From Paucidesulfovibrio sp050251775 (GTDB lineage Bacteria > Desulfobacterota > Desulfovibrionia > Desulfovibrionales > Desulfovibrionaceae): DNA of 64,000 bases. Below the pieces are notes generated by a model, which saw only the letters and a list, made by a program, of their open reading frames with translations, ran no database searches and was not told where the DNA came from. Shown in pieces: positions 9,059-18,206 of the stretch (position 1 is the first letter of the stretch; every line of letters begins with the position of its first letter). Both the position numbers and the translations under genes were made by a program. The DNA lies in assembly GCA_050251775.1 (NCBI GenBank), contig JBFWMD010000010.1, positions 4,781 to 68,780 on the forward strand, given 5' to 3'.

Positions 9059-10051
9059 TCAAAAGTCGAGCAGGACAGCGCCCCATGTAAAGCCGCCGCC
9101 AAAGGCCGTGATCAGCATACGCTGTCCGGGTTTGATAAAGGCCTGCTGGACCGACTCCGCAAGGGCAATGGGCACGCTGGCCGCCGAAGTGTTGCCGTAC
9201 TTGTCCACATTGATGAAGACGCGTTCGCCCGGAATGCCGAGCTTCTTGCCCACGGCCTCGATGATCCGCAGGTTGGCCTGGTGGGGCAGCAGCACGTCCA
9301 CGTCGTCCGGGGTCAGGCCGTATTTGCCGAGCAGGTCGAGGCTGACTTCGGTCATGGAGCGCACCGCGTGCTTGAAGACCTCGCGGCCCTGCATTTGCAC
9401 GAAATATTCTTCGCCCACGGGCTGGCCCAGTTTATAGGTGTGGGCCGAACCGCCGCCGCGCACCGCAAGCAGGTCACCCAATGCACCGTCCGAAGCCAGG
9501 GAAATGTCGCGGATCACGGCCCGGTGGGGGCCGCCGTCGTCCGCCATGACCACTGCCGCACCGCAGCCATCGCCGAAAAGCACGCAGGTGGCGCGGTCCT
9601 CCCAGTTGGTCCGGCTGGTGACAATGTCACCGGAGCAGACCAGAATTTTGGATTCCGGATGCAGGGCCAGGATGGCGCGCGCGTTCTCCAGGGCGTAGAG
9701 AAAGCCGGTGCAGGCGGCGGAGATGTCGTAGGCCATGCGCCCGCGCAGCCCCAGCCGATGCTGGAGGGTGCAGGCCGCTGAAGGGATCATGGCGTCCGCG
9801 GAAAAGGTCGCCACCAGAATATGGGTCAACTCTTCCGGCTCCAGGTTCGCATCGGCGAGGGCCTTGAGCGCGGCCTGAAGGGCCAGGTCGGTGAGGGCTT
9901 CGCCCTCGGCAACAATGTGCCGGGTTTTGATGCCGGTCCGGGTGGTGATCCATTCGTCCGAGGTCTCGACAAGCTGCTCAAGATCTCTGTTGGTGAGTAT
10001 CCGCTCCGGGACGTGAAACCCGAGGCCCTTGATGACGGCGTTTTGCTTCAT
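9059..10051 (-). CDS. fabH: 3-oxoacyl-[acyl-carrier-protein] synthase III
   Basis: FabH starts fatty-acid synthesis by condensing acyl-CoA with malonyl-ACP. The 330-residue protein has the Cys-His-Asn triad: C114 in DISAACTGFLYAL, H257 in LLPHQANLRII and N287 in KYGNTSAAS. It ends with the usual GGGFTWGAVLLDF. It follows plsX closely in the same operon. Confidence 0.97.
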   Translation of the reverse strand: MKQNAVIKGLGFHVPERILTNRDLEQLVETSDEWITTRTGIKTRHIVAEGEALTDLALQAALKALADANLEPEELTHILVATFSADAMIPSAACTLQHRLGLRGRMAYDISAACTGFLYALENARAILALHPESKILVCSGDIVTSRTNWEDRATCVLFGDGCGAAVVMADDGGPHRAVIRDISLASDGALGDLLAVRGGGSAHTYKLGQPVGEEYFVQMQGREVFKHAVRSMTEVSLDLLGKYGLTPDDVDVLLPHQANLRIIEAVGKKLGIPGERVFINVDKYGNTSAASVPIALAESVQQAFIKPGQRMLITAFGGGFTWGAVLLDF

Positions 10052-10089
10052 GGGGTGTGCTCGGACGGGGAAGAGCCCCGGTAGGAGGT

Positions 10090-11157
10090 TCAGGAGGATT
10101 CGTTTTTCTTGCTCTTGCGGCTGGCCCGCCCGAAACGGGAAAGGTCGCCATGGGCTTCGAGTTGTTCGACAATGTGCTCGTTGGCGTTGTTGCGCACGTA
10201 CCGGGCGCTCATCAGGATGGCGCTGGTGATGGCCTTCACGTTGGAGGCGCCGTGGCAGACGATGGTCGAGCCCTTGACGCCCAGCAGGGGCGCGCCGCCA
10301 TACTCGGCGTAGTCCAGGGTGCGGGCGAAGCGGGTCAGCGTGGGCAGCAGGAAGAGCGTGCCCAGCTTGGAGAAGAAGTCCCGTTTCAGCTCGCCCTTAA
10401 GGATTTTGCCAAAGCTCTTGGCCACGCCTTCGGAAACCTTCAGGGCCACGTTGCCCACAAAGCCGTCGCAGACGATGACGTTCACGTCGCCGGTGAAGAT
10501 GTCGCGTCCCTCAACGTTGCCGATGAAGTTGAGGTGCGAACTCTTCAGGAGGTCGAAGGCCTCCTTGGTAACGGTGTTGCCCTTGCCTTCCTCCTCGCCG
10601 ATGGAGAGCAGACCCACGCGCGGCTTGGGGATGTGCAGCACGTGTTTGGCGAGCACTTCGGCCATGAGCCCATACTGGGCCAGGTGGAAGGGTTTGGAGT
10701 CCACGTTGGCGCCCACGTCGATGAGCACGATGGGGTTTTTTTCCGTGGGCATGACGCCGGCCAGGGCCGGGCGTTCCACGCCACGGATGCGCCCGATGGT
10801 GAACATGGCCGCGGCCACGGTGGCGCCGGAGTTGCCCGCGGAGATGAGCCCGTCGGCCCGCCCCTCCTTGACCAGACGGCAACAGACCATGATCGACGAA
10901 TCCTTCTTCTTGCGCAGGGCGTCAGAAGGCTTCTCCTCCATACCCACCACTTCGGGGGCATGGACGATGTCGATGCTCAGGTTTCTGTCCCTGTCCGGGG
11001 CGCGGGTCTTGTCCAGCTCGGCCCGTATGGAGTCCTCGTCTCCGACGAGGATGATGTCGACACCACGTTCCGCGGCGGTAACCGCCGCGGGAACGTTGAT
11101 GCGGGGGCCGAAGTCCCCGCCCATGGCATCGACAACGATTCGCGGGGTGTTAGGCAT
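10090..11157 (-). CDS. plsX: Phosphate acyltransferase PlsX
   Basis: PlsX makes acyl-phosphate from acyl-ACP for phospholipid synthesis. The 355-residue protein begins with IVVDAMGGDFGP, the family signature, and shows GNSGATVAA, LIDVGANVDSKP and CDGFVGNVALKVSEG. Its ATG overlaps the rpmF stop by 8 nt (reading frame change within GATGCCTAA), so the two are translationally coupled, as in many bacteria. Confidence 0.96.
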   Translation of the reverse strand: MPNTPRIVVDAMGGDFGPRINVPAAVTAAERGVDIILVGDEDSIRAELDKTRAPDRDRNLSIDIVHAPEVVGMEEKPSDALRKKKDSSIMVCCRLVKEGRADGLISAGNSGATVAAAMFTIGRIRGVERPALAGVMPTEKNPIVLIDVGANVDSKPFHLAQYGLMAEVLAKHVLHIPKPRVGLLSIGEEEGKGNTVTKEAFDLLKSSHLNFIGNVEGRDIFTGDVNVIVCDGFVGNVALKVSEGVAKSFGKILKGELKRDFFSKLGTLFLLPTLTRFARTLDYAEYGGAPLLGVKGSTIVCHGASNVKAITSAILMSARYVRNNANEHIVEQLEAHGDLSRFGRASRKSKKNESS

Positions 11158-11329
11158 CGTCCTGGTTCAGAACCTGGCGGCCACGGTAGGTTCCGCAGGA
11201 GGGACACACGCGGTGGGGAAGGCTCGGCTCACCGCATTCGCAGTAGACCACGTTGGGGATCTCCACCTTATGGTGGGAACGGCGCATGCCCTTGCGGGAA
11301 TGGGAAGTTCTTTTCTTAGGTAAGGCCAT
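11150..11329 (-). CDS. rpmF: 50S ribosomal protein L32
   Basis: A 59-residue product beginning MALPKKRTSHSRKGMRRSHH, the L32 signature. It carries two Cys pairs (CECG and CPSCG) and so is the zinc-binding form. The start at 11329 is preceded by AGGAGACAACC. It lies between yceD and plsX, the conserved arrangement. Confidence 0.96.
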   Translation of the reverse strand: MALPKKRTSHSRKGMRRSHHKVEIPNVVYCECGEPSLPHRVCPSCGTYRGRQVLNQDDA

Positions 11330-11372
11330 GGTTGTCTCCTTGTTCTCGAGTCGCCCAGTCGGGCGAAGCTCG

Positions 11373-11891
11373 CTACTTTAGCTTAAGATCGCGGAAGACC
11401 GCAAGTCTTGGATCGCCCCCGTCCCGCGCGCAGTCGCAGGACCCCTCGTTAAAATTCTGTCCGCATTTCGGGCAGATACCCTTGCATGCCTCGTTGCAGA
11501 GGGGCTTGGTCGGCAGGGACAGAATAAATTCTTCCCAGAGCAGCGCCCCTATGTCCAGAAAAAGAATGCCCTCGTCCCTGTGGACGCGGCAGTCCTGCTC
11601 CGGCTCCTCGCCGTCGGGCAGCGATTCGAAAAGTTCAAAGGCCGTGTCCACGGAGAAGTCGTACTCTCCGGTGCAACGGTCGCAGGAAAGCCGCACAGCC
11701 CCGCGCAGGGTTCCGCGAACCAGTGCGCCTTCGGGCTGGGGCAGGATGTGGATTTCCGCCTCCAGCGGGCGCACCGCCTGGGAATTCAGCCCGAATTCCG
11801 CGAAGCGCCCGGACCAGAACGCGGGGTCCGTAAAAGAAAAGTCACGACCTTCCGTAGGGAGGTCGCTCACATTGATCAGCCAGTTGTTCAT
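11373..11891 (-). CDS. yceD: YceD family protein (DUF177)
   Basis: A 172-residue protein of the DUF177/YceD family, a conserved neighbour of rpmF that is linked to 23S rRNA accumulation in plants and bacteria. It has a CDRC pair in the middle (LSCDRCTGEYDF) and a C-terminal Cys cluster (CNEACKGICPKCGQNF, then CDC), suggesting a bound metal. Start supported by GAGGAAAGC before the ATG and by a good promoter upstream. It is the first gene of the fab operon. Confidence 0.9.
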   Translation of the reverse strand: MNNWLINVSDLPTEGRDFSFTDPAFWSGRFAEFGLNSQAVRPLEAEIHILPQPEGALVRGTLRGAVRLSCDRCTGEYDFSVDTAFELFESLPDGEEPEQDCRVHRDEGILFLDIGALLWEEFILSLPTKPLCNEACKGICPKCGQNFNEGSCDCARDGGDPRLAVFRDLKLK

Positions 11892-11912
11892 GCTTTCCTC
11901 GCAGGCCGCATA

Positions 11913-11940
11913 CCTATATGGGAAATTTTTCCGATGTCAA
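11913..11940 (-). promoter_or_regulatory. Promoter of the yceD-rpmF-plsX-fab-glyA operon
   Basis: On the minus strand a perfect TTGACA (11935-11940) is separated by 16 bp from TATAGG (11913-11918), about 20 bp before the yceD start. No other strong promoter is visible until the yefM promoter 6.7 kb downstream. Confidence 0.65.
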
Positions 11941-12009
11941 GGGAAAAGCGCTTGCCTTTTCCCAGGGGAGAAGCTAAGTAAAGCGTCCTTCGTGTCTGGG
12001 GGCCGGACT

Positions 12010-12038
12010 GTGACCCGCGACACGATCGAGCGTAGAAT
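12010..12038 (+). promoter_or_regulatory. Promoter of rpmB
   Basis: GTGACC (12010-12015) and TAGAAT (12033-12038) are separated by 17 bp and lie 30 bp before the rpmB start. A strong GAGGAGG ribosome-binding site follows at 12057-12063. Confidence 0.5.
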
Positions 12039-12068
12039 CATTTCGGGAAGGACGCGAGGAGGTTCATC

Positions 12069-12281
12069 ATGTCCCAGGTTTGCGATATATGCGGTAAGGG
12101 TCCTGCCAGCGGCAACAACGTCAGCCATGCTCACAACAAGAGCCGTCGGCGATTCATGCCCAACCTTCAGACCGTGCGCACCCAGCTGGCTGGCGGTCAG
12201 GTCAAAACCATCAAGGCCTGCACCCGCTGCATCCGCTCCGGCAAGGTCGTCAAGCCGGTCGTCTCCAACATCTCTGAATAA
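12069..12281 (+). CDS. rpmB: 50S ribosomal protein L28
   Basis: A 70-residue protein that begins MSQVCDICGKGPASGNNVSH, followed by NKSRRRFMPNLQ and a late CTRCIRSGKVVK. These are L28 signatures. The CxxC pairs (CDIC and CTRC) indicate the zinc-binding form. It is divergent from the yceD-fab operon and has its own promoter and terminator. Confidence 0.97.
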   Translation: MSQVCDICGKGPASGNNVSHAHNKSRRRFMPNLQTVRTQLAGGQVKTIKACTRCIRSGKVVKPVVSNISE

Positions 12282-12324
12282 TATTTGCAGAATAAGAATC
12301 CCCCAAGATTCTTTCCGCACACGA

Positions 12325-12350
12325 CCCCGCTTCCCAGCGGGGTTTTTTTT
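12325..12350 (+). terminator. Intrinsic terminator of rpmB
   Basis: CCCCGC (12325-12330) pairs with GCGGGG (12337-12342) around a 6-nt loop and is followed directly by eight T residues. Confidence 0.9.
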
Positions 12351-12459
12351 GTCCAAATTACTTTTCCCCGCACCTTTTGCCTCGCTTTCCTCGCCGGTCT
12401 TTTTCGATTAGAATGCAATCTCAATTATTCACACCAACGAACTCCCGCGGGGGAAACAA

Positions 12460-15336
12460 ATGGCCGGCAGGCACGAACAGAGCACGAGGGACCCGTTCCG
12501 GCTGTTTTTCAGCGAAGCCCCCGTGGGGGGGGCCATTCTTGATGCTCAAGGACGAATTCTGCACGCCAACAAACGGCTGCTGCGTTACCTGGCCCCCTCT
12601 GGTGAGGATCTTGCCGGGCGTTTTTTTCAGGATTTTCTTCTGCCGGACGGCACGGAATGGAACCGCCGCGCCGCGCAGGGGCAGCACAGGGAGGCGTGCT
12701 TTGAAACGCGGATGCGCAGGGGGGACGGCTCCGCATTCCGGGTCAGGCTTACCCTGGGAGACCTTGATGAGGCGGACCAGGGAACGCTTATCTCCGTGGC
12801 CGTGCGGGGCATCAGCGAAGAGTGTCGGGATCGCGTGGATCTGCTTCGCGCCCAGCGCATGGCCAATATGGGCAGCTATCGTCGCAACCTGAACACAGGG
12901 GAGGGCTATTGGTCCGATCAGCTCCTGCGGATTTTCGGCTATGCGCCCGGCGAGGTCGAACCCGACACGGAACTGCTTTTCACCCACATCCATCCCGATG
13001 ATCACAGCATGATCCCCTCGTTCAAGGCCATGCAAGCCCGTCAGCGCCCGGAGCCCTACGTCTTCGAGTGCCGCATCGTGCGCACCGACGGCGAGGTCCG
13101 GCATCTGCGCACCTGGGGCGAGTTGGAGCGGGAGCCGGACGGCAGCATGATGCACCACGGAGCCGTCCTGGACGAAACCGAAACCCGGCGGGCCGAGCGC
13201 GAACTCTTGACCCAGCGCCGCATGGATTCCGCCGTGGCCGACCTGGCGCGCGCACTGCTGGACGAGGCGGACATCGTCAAAATCGCCGACCTCGCGCTGA
13301 AAACGGCCCAGGAAGTCACGGGCGCGCGCTATGGCTTTGTGGGTCTGGTCAATCCGGAAACCGGCCATCTCGACTGTCCGACCATGACCAAAGACATCTG
13401 GGATCTCTGCGATGTTCCGAACAAGACCAGCGTGTTCAAGGAACGGTGTGGCCTCTGGGGCTGGGCCATGCAGACAAAGCACCCCGTGGTGTCCAATGCG
13501 CCGTCCCGGCATCCCAAGTCCACGGGCGTGCCCGAGGGACACGTGCCCATCGAAAATTTTCTTTCGTCTCCTGCACTCATCGGCGACGAACTGGTGGCGT
13601 TGATCAACCTGGCCAACGTGCAAGGCGGGTTCGAGGGGCGGCATCTGCGCATGACCCGCCGGCTCTCCTCCCTGCTGGCTCTGGCCGTGCAGCGCGTGCG
13701 CTGGGAGCAGAAGCTGTTGCGGGCCAAGGAGGAGGCCGAGGGGGCCAACCGGGCCAAGAGCGAGTTTCTGGCCAAGATGAGCCATGAGATCCGCACGCCC
13801 ATGAACGCGATCATCAACATGAACGAGCTGGCCCTGATGGGCAGCCATGATCCTCAACGGCGCGGCTACCTGGAAGTGGTCCGGGATTCCGCGGCGAACC
13901 TGCTGGGAATCATCGACGGAATCCTCGATTTTTCGCGCATCGAGGCGGGCAAGCTGCAGCTGCGCGAGGAGAACGTGGACCTGGGCACGCTGATGCGCAA
14001 CGTGATCCGCGTGTTCGAAATCCAGGCCGCCAGTCGGGGCGTAGACCTGCGACTGGAGTTGGCTGAGAATGTGCCGCAATGGGTCCGCGCCGATCCCCTG
14101 CGACTTCGGCAGATCATGGTCAACCTCGTGAACAACGCGCTGAAGTTCACGGAGCAGGGGGAAATCCGCGTGTCGGTGCGGGTGCTGGGGCCGAAGGAGA
14201 TTCCGACGGGCATGCCCCTGGCCGAAGACGCCCTGGCCGTGGAGTTCCGGGTCACGGACACGGGGGTGGGCATCCCCGAGGATCGTCTGCAAAGTGTCTT
14301 TGGACTCTTCACCCAGGCGGACGACTCCATCACCCGGCGCTTCGGCGGAACCGGGCTGGGTCTGGCCATCTGCCGCCAACTGGTGGGCATGATGGGAGGG
14401 GTTATCGATGTGGAGCGGGGCAGAAAGCAGGGCAGCAGTTTTTTTGTGCACCTCCCCCTGCGCCCCGATGGTCCGGGGAACGGTCCAGGCACGAAGTCGG
14501 ACTCGGAACAATACCGGGGCAGCTGTCTTTTTGGCCTGCGCAGTCGAAACCTCCGCGTGCTTCTGGTGGAGGACAGCCGCGAGAACATGCTCGTGGCCAA
14601 GGCTCTGCTGGAGCGTCTGGGGCATGAATCCGTAGGTGTGGCAGGCGGGTTGCCCGCCCTGGAAGCCCTGCGTCGCGAACGTTTCGACGTGGTGCTCATG
14701 GATATCGAAATGCCGGACATCGACGGTTTCGAGGCCACCCGGCGCATCCGGGCGGGCGAAGCCGGAGAGGCGGCCCGCGACGTTCCTGTGGTGGCCATGA
14801 CCGCGCACGCGCTTCAGGGGTATCGGGACAGATGTCTGGCCGGGGGCATGGACGAATATCTGCCCAAGCCCATTTCCTGTCAGCGGATGGCCATTCTGCT
14901 CGGCAACCCCAGGGAGGAGGCGCTGGACCTGGTCCAGGGCGTCGAGATGGAGCCTGGGTCCGAGGAAGAGGTTTGCCTGCCCGATGGGGAGCCGGAAGAC
15001 GGCGACCCGCTTTCCGGGAAGGTTCAGGCCCTGGAACGCATGGATGGCAACGAGCAGCTTTATGCCGAGGTTTGCCGGCTGTTTCTCGCGAACTGGCAGG
15101 GAAAGCTGGAGCGGCTGCAAAAGGGATTGCTGGAAGGGGCGCTCAAATCCGCCACGCTGGAAGCCCATTCCATCAAGGGCAACTGCGCCATGATCGGCGC
15201 GGAAATCGGCTGCGAACGGGCGCGCAGGGTCGAAAATGCCCTGCACGACGGGAACCGGGAAGCGGCTGCGCAGCGTCTTCCGGCGCTTGTTTCGGCCCTG
15301 GATGAACTGGTCCGCAAGCTCGAACAGGGGTTCTGA
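12460..15336 (+). CDS. Hybrid sensor histidine kinase with PAS, GAF, receiver and Hpt domains
   Basis: A soluble 958-residue multi-step phosphorelay kinase with no membrane segment. In order: PAS (about 10-120, starting FFSEAPVGGAILDAQGRILHAN), PAS (about 130-245), GAF (about 260-412), HisKA with H442 in AKMSHEIRTPMNA, HATPase (about 545-660, DTGVGIPEDRL and GGTGLGLAICR), receiver (about 690-810, phosphoacceptor D748 in VVLMDIEMPDIDG), and C-terminal Hpt with H903 in EAHSIKGN. His-Asp-His all appear intact, so a separate response regulator should receive the phosphate, but none is adjacent. It is followed after 47 bp by a small Cys-rich protein gene. Ligand unknown. Confidence 0.92.
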   Translation: MAGRHEQSTRDPFRLFFSEAPVGGAILDAQGRILHANKRLLRYLAPSGEDLAGRFFQDFLLPDGTEWNRRAAQGQHREACFETRMRRGDGSAFRVRLTLGDLDEADQGTLISVAVRGISEECRDRVDLLRAQRMANMGSYRRNLNTGEGYWSDQLLRIFGYAPGEVEPDTELLFTHIHPDDHSMIPSFKAMQARQRPEPYVFECRIVRTDGEVRHLRTWGELEREPDGSMMHHGAVLDETETRRAERELLTQRRMDSAVADLARALLDEADIVKIADLALKTAQEVTGARYGFVGLVNPETGHLDCPTMTKDIWDLCDVPNKTSVFKERCGLWGWAMQTKHPVVSNAPSRHPKSTGVPEGHVPIENFLSSPALIGDELVALINLANVQGGFEGRHLRMTRRLSSLLALAVQRVRWEQKLLRAKEEAEGANRAKSEFLAKMSHEIRTPMNAIINMNELALMGSHDPQRRGYLEVVRDSAANLLGIIDGILDFSRIEAGKLQLREENVDLGTLMRNVIRVFEIQAASRGVDLRLELAENVPQWVRADPLRLRQIMVNLVNNALKFTEQGEIRVSVRVLGPKEIPTGMPLAEDALAVEFRVTDTGVGIPEDRLQSVFGLFTQADDSITRRFGGTGLGLAICRQLVGMMGGVIDVERGRKQGSSFFVHLPLRPDGPGNGPGTKSDSEQYRGSCLFGLRSRNLRVLLVEDSRENMLVAKALLERLGHESVGVAGGLPALEALRRERFDVVLMDIEMPDIDGFEATRRIRAGEAGEAARDVPVVAMTAHALQGYRDRCLAGGMDEYLPKPISCQRMAILLGNPREEALDLVQGVEMEPGSEEEVCLPDGEPEDGDPLSGKVQALERMDGNEQLYAEVCRLFLANWQGKLERLQKGLLEGALKSATLEAHSIKGNCAMIGAEIGCERARRVENALHDGNREAAAQRLPALVSALDELVRKLEQGF

Positions 15337-15383
15337 TCGGGCGGATTCCCGGCCAGAACGTGTTGCGGACAAAGGAGAGACGG

Positions 15384-15842
15384 ATGACGAAAAAACAGGC
15401 TGCTGACGAAGCGGCGAGATTGTTCGGCTGTGGTCCACTCTGCGCCGAGGCGGTGCTGGGGTGCGTGGCCCAGGAAAAAGGGGTGGTCTCGCCCCTGATT
15501 CCCCGGATCGCCACGGGGTTCTGTTCCGGACTGGGGCGCACCGGAGGGCCGTGTGGCGCGCTCATGGGTGCGGTGTTGGGCGTGAACCTCTGCACGGGTC
15601 GCTGCGACCCGGCCCGCACCGACGAGTCCCTGACGGAGCTGGGAGAGAACTACGGCCGGGTGCGGGAGGTCGTGGAGGGCTTTTTGCGCCGCTTTGGGGC
15701 CACGGACTGCACCACGCTCTGCGGCTGCGACCTGACCAACGGGGAGGGTCGGGAGCGCTACAAGGAGACGGACGCCTACGAACGTTGCCGCGAGTTCATC
15801 CGCGAGTCCGTACTCCTGGCGTTGACCGCCCTGGAGGAGTAA
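15384..15842 (+). CDS. C_GCAxxG_C_C family Cys-rich protein
   Basis: A 152-residue soluble protein rich in spaced cysteines: FGCGPLCAEAVLGC, GFCSGLGRTGGPCGAL, LCTGRC, and CTTLCGCDL. This pattern matches the C_GCAxxG_C_C family (putative redox or metal-binding proteins, often close to redox enzymes). The start at 15384 is preceded by AAAGGAGAGACGG; a TTG-type start further upstream has no such site. It sits between two hybrid kinases on the same strand, an arrangement that suggests a redox-related input, but that is inference. Confidence 0.8.
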   Translation: MTKKQAADEAARLFGCGPLCAEAVLGCVAQEKGVVSPLIPRIATGFCSGLGRTGGPCGALMGAVLGVNLCTGRCDPARTDESLTELGENYGRVREVVEGFLRRFGATDCTTLCGCDLTNGEGRERYKETDAYERCREFIRESVLLALTALEE

Positions 15843-15901
15843 GGGAAGGGCGATGCCGTCGGACGGGACCCGGATAGGATTGTCAGTGATCCCGGAGCGG
15901 C

Positions 15902-18118
15902 ATGTATTGGCTTCTCAATGTCCCTGTCCGACGCGAAATCGGAGAAATCGTGCTGAACACACAGCCTTTCCTGGGTCTTGTCCAGAACGCGTCCCTGCTG
16001 CTTGCGGCGGCGCTGCTGTTCGATGTCAGCGCTTCCCAGTGGCGGATCAAGAAAACCCTGCTTTCCCAGATCGTGGTCGGGGCGGTTCTGGCGGCCATTG
16101 GTCTGGCCCTGATGCTCACAACCTGGACGTTTGTTCCGGGCATCGTCTTTGACACTCGCTCCATCCTCATTTGCCTTTCCGGTTTCTTTTTCGGAGCCGT
16201 GCCGACCTTGGTCGTCATGGGGGCCACGGCGGCGTTCCGGCTATACCAGGGCGGGATGGGAGCCGTCACCGGCGTGCTGGTGATCCTGGCCTCGGGCTGC
16301 ATCGGGTTGGTCTGGCGGCACGTACGGAAGCGGCCTCTCTGTGAAACGGGCTGGCGGGAACTGTATTGTCTGGGGCTGGTCGTCCATGGAGCCATGCTCG
16401 CCCTGATGCTGACGTTGCCCAGGGAGGCCGTTTTTCGCGTGCTTTCCGGCATTTCCCTGCCGGTGATACTCATCTACCCCCTGGGCACGGCCCTGCTCGG
16501 GGGGCTGATGGTCAACCGCCTCGGCCGGCTGCGCACGGAGCAGGCCCTGCGCGTCAGCGAGGAGCGGTTCGACCTGGCCATGCAGGCCAGCAGGGACGGC
16601 ATCTGGGACTGGCGGTCCGACGCACAGGAGACCTACGTCAGTCCCAGCTATGCAAGCATGCTCGGGTTCGGCTCCGAGGCACGGCTGTTCTCCTCGGAAT
16701 TCTGGAGCGAACGGCTGCACCCCGAGGACAGGGCCGTCCTGCAGAAGGCCGTCGAAGACTGCGTGGAAAATCGCCGGAACGAGTTCGAAGTGGAGTTTCG
16801 GATGCGCAGCAAAAGCGGCGATTGGCTTTGGGGTGTCTCGCACGGCAAGGTTGTGACCCGCGATGCAATGGGCCGCGCCACGCGGATGGTGGGTACGCAC
16901 ACGGACATCACTGTGCGCAAGCGGGCCGAGCAGGAGCTGACCCAGGCCAAGGAGGCTGCCGAAGCCGCCAACCGGGCCAAGTCCGTGTTTCTGGCCAACA
17001 TGAGCCACGAACTGCGCACCCCGCTCAATGGCGTTTTGGGTATGCTCCAAATGCTCCGGACCACAAACCTGGACGCGGAACAGGGTGAGTACGGCGATAT
17101 GGCCATTGCTTCGATTCAGCGCCTGAACCGGCTGCTTTCCGACATTCTGGATATTTCACGTGTGGAGGCGGGCAAGATGCGGATGCAGAGTGCCCCCTTT
17201 GACCTGCACGTTTTCCTGGCGCAGGTGGTGGAGCTTTTCCGACCCGAGGCCGCCCGCACCGGAGTGGATCTGTCCCTGCATCTCCATGCTGCGCTACCCT
17301 GCCGGGTCACGGGGGACGATGTCCGGTTGCAGCAGGTGCTATCGAATCTGCTGGGCAACGCCTATAAGTTCACGACCTCCGGCAGCGTCCGCATCGACGC
17401 GGCTCCGCTGCCCTCGGGCCATGCGGATCAGGCCAGGATTCTCTTTTCCGTGACGGATACGGGCCAGGGCATTTCCCCGGACCAGAGGGACAAGCTTTTC
17501 GAACCTTTTGTCCAGGGAGGGAGCGGCTACCAGCGGCGGTTCCAGGGGGCGGGCCTGGGGCTTTCGATCTGCCGGAGAATCGTGTTGCTCATGGGGGGCG
17601 AGATCCATGTCGAAAGCGAACCGGGCCAGGGCAGCGCCTTTTATTTCAGCGCCGTGTTCGGAGTTGCGGACCAGGACAACGGCGCGGCTGCGGGCGAGGC
17701 ACAGGAGAAAACCGCCATGGCGAAACCTCGGTCCGGAGTTCCCTTGCGCATTTTGCTGGCCGAGGATGACCGGGTCAGTTCCCTGGCGATTTCGCGGCTG
17801 TTGCAACGCAACGGACACGAGGTGGCCACGGCGGCCAACGGGCAGGAGGCCCTGGATGCCCTTCGCCAGCGGGATTTCGACCTGGTGCTCATGGACATTC
17901 AGATGCCGGTCATGGACGGCCTGGAGGCCCTGCGCATCCTGCGCACGGATTCCGCCTACCGGGAACGGACCACGATTCCCGTGGTGGCCATGACTGCCTA
18001 CGCCATGAGCGAAGACCGCGCGCGCTTTCTGGATCTCGGCATGGACGACTACGTGGCCAAACCCGTGAGCATGGAAGAACTGTCCAGGGTTCTCGCTCTG
18101 GTCGTACGTCGGGATTGA
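15902..18118 (+). CDS. Membrane hybrid histidine kinase with LytS-type 5TM sensor, PAS and receiver
   Basis: A 738-residue kinase. The N-terminal about 200 residues form a multi-spanning sensor of the 5TM-LYT (LytS-YhcK) type, recognised from FDTRSILICLSGFFFGAVP and GATAAFRLYQGG. Then come a PAS domain (about 215-345), HisKA with H369 in ANMSHELRTPLNG, HATPase (DTGQGISPDQRD, GAGLGLSICRRI) and a receiver with D665 in LVLMDIQMPVMDG. There is no Hpt domain. Start choice: ATG 15902 has CGGAG upstream; GTG 15950 has GGAG 5 nt upstream and would begin MLNTQPFLGL, also plausible. The 5TM-LYT fold is often linked to sensing of cell-wall or small-molecule signals. Output partner unknown. Confidence 0.9.
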   Translation: MYWLLNVPVRREIGEIVLNTQPFLGLVQNASLLLAAALLFDVSASQWRIKKTLLSQIVVGAVLAAIGLALMLTTWTFVPGIVFDTRSILICLSGFFFGAVPTLVVMGATAAFRLYQGGMGAVTGVLVILASGCIGLVWRHVRKRPLCETGWRELYCLGLVVHGAMLALMLTLPREAVFRVLSGISLPVILIYPLGTALLGGLMVNRLGRLRTEQALRVSEERFDLAMQASRDGIWDWRSDAQETYVSPSYASMLGFGSEARLFSSEFWSERLHPEDRAVLQKAVEDCVENRRNEFEVEFRMRSKSGDWLWGVSHGKVVTRDAMGRATRMVGTHTDITVRKRAEQELTQAKEAAEAANRAKSVFLANMSHELRTPLNGVLGMLQMLRTTNLDAEQGEYGDMAIASIQRLNRLLSDILDISRVEAGKMRMQSAPFDLHVFLAQVVELFRPEAARTGVDLSLHLHAALPCRVTGDDVRLQQVLSNLLGNAYKFTTSGSVRIDAAPLPSGHADQARILFSVTDTGQGISPDQRDKLFEPFVQGGSGYQRRFQGAGLGLSICRRIVLLMGGEIHVESEPGQGSAFYFSAVFGVADQDNGAAAGEAQEKTAMAKPRSGVPLRILLAEDDRVSSLAISRLLQRNGHEVATAANGQEALDALRQRDFDLVLMDIQMPVMDGLEALRILRTDSAYRERTTIPVVAMTAYAMSEDRARFLDLGMDDYVAKPVSMEELSRVLALVVRRD

Positions 18119-18148
18119 TTCTCGCGGAGCGCGCAATTGGAAATGCGG

Positions 18149-18187
18149 CCGCCCGGCGTCTCCAAGAAGAGGCCGGGCGGTTTGTTT
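18149..18187 (+). terminator. Intrinsic terminator in the convergent gap before gltX
   Basis: CCGCCCGG (18149-18156) pairs with CCGGGCGG (18173-18180) and is followed by TTTGTTT. It ends the kinase transcript facing gltX. Confidence 0.75.
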
Positions 18188-18206
18188 CATCTTTGCCGGA
18201 GACGGT

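Noticed and set aside
12421..15438. A 1005-codon minus-strand open frame opposite the hybrid kinase gene
   Set aside because: It is the high-GC mirror of the kinase gene: His/Gln/Gly/Pro-rich, no domain, and covers the kinase motifs exactly. Long antisense frames are expected at this GC content.
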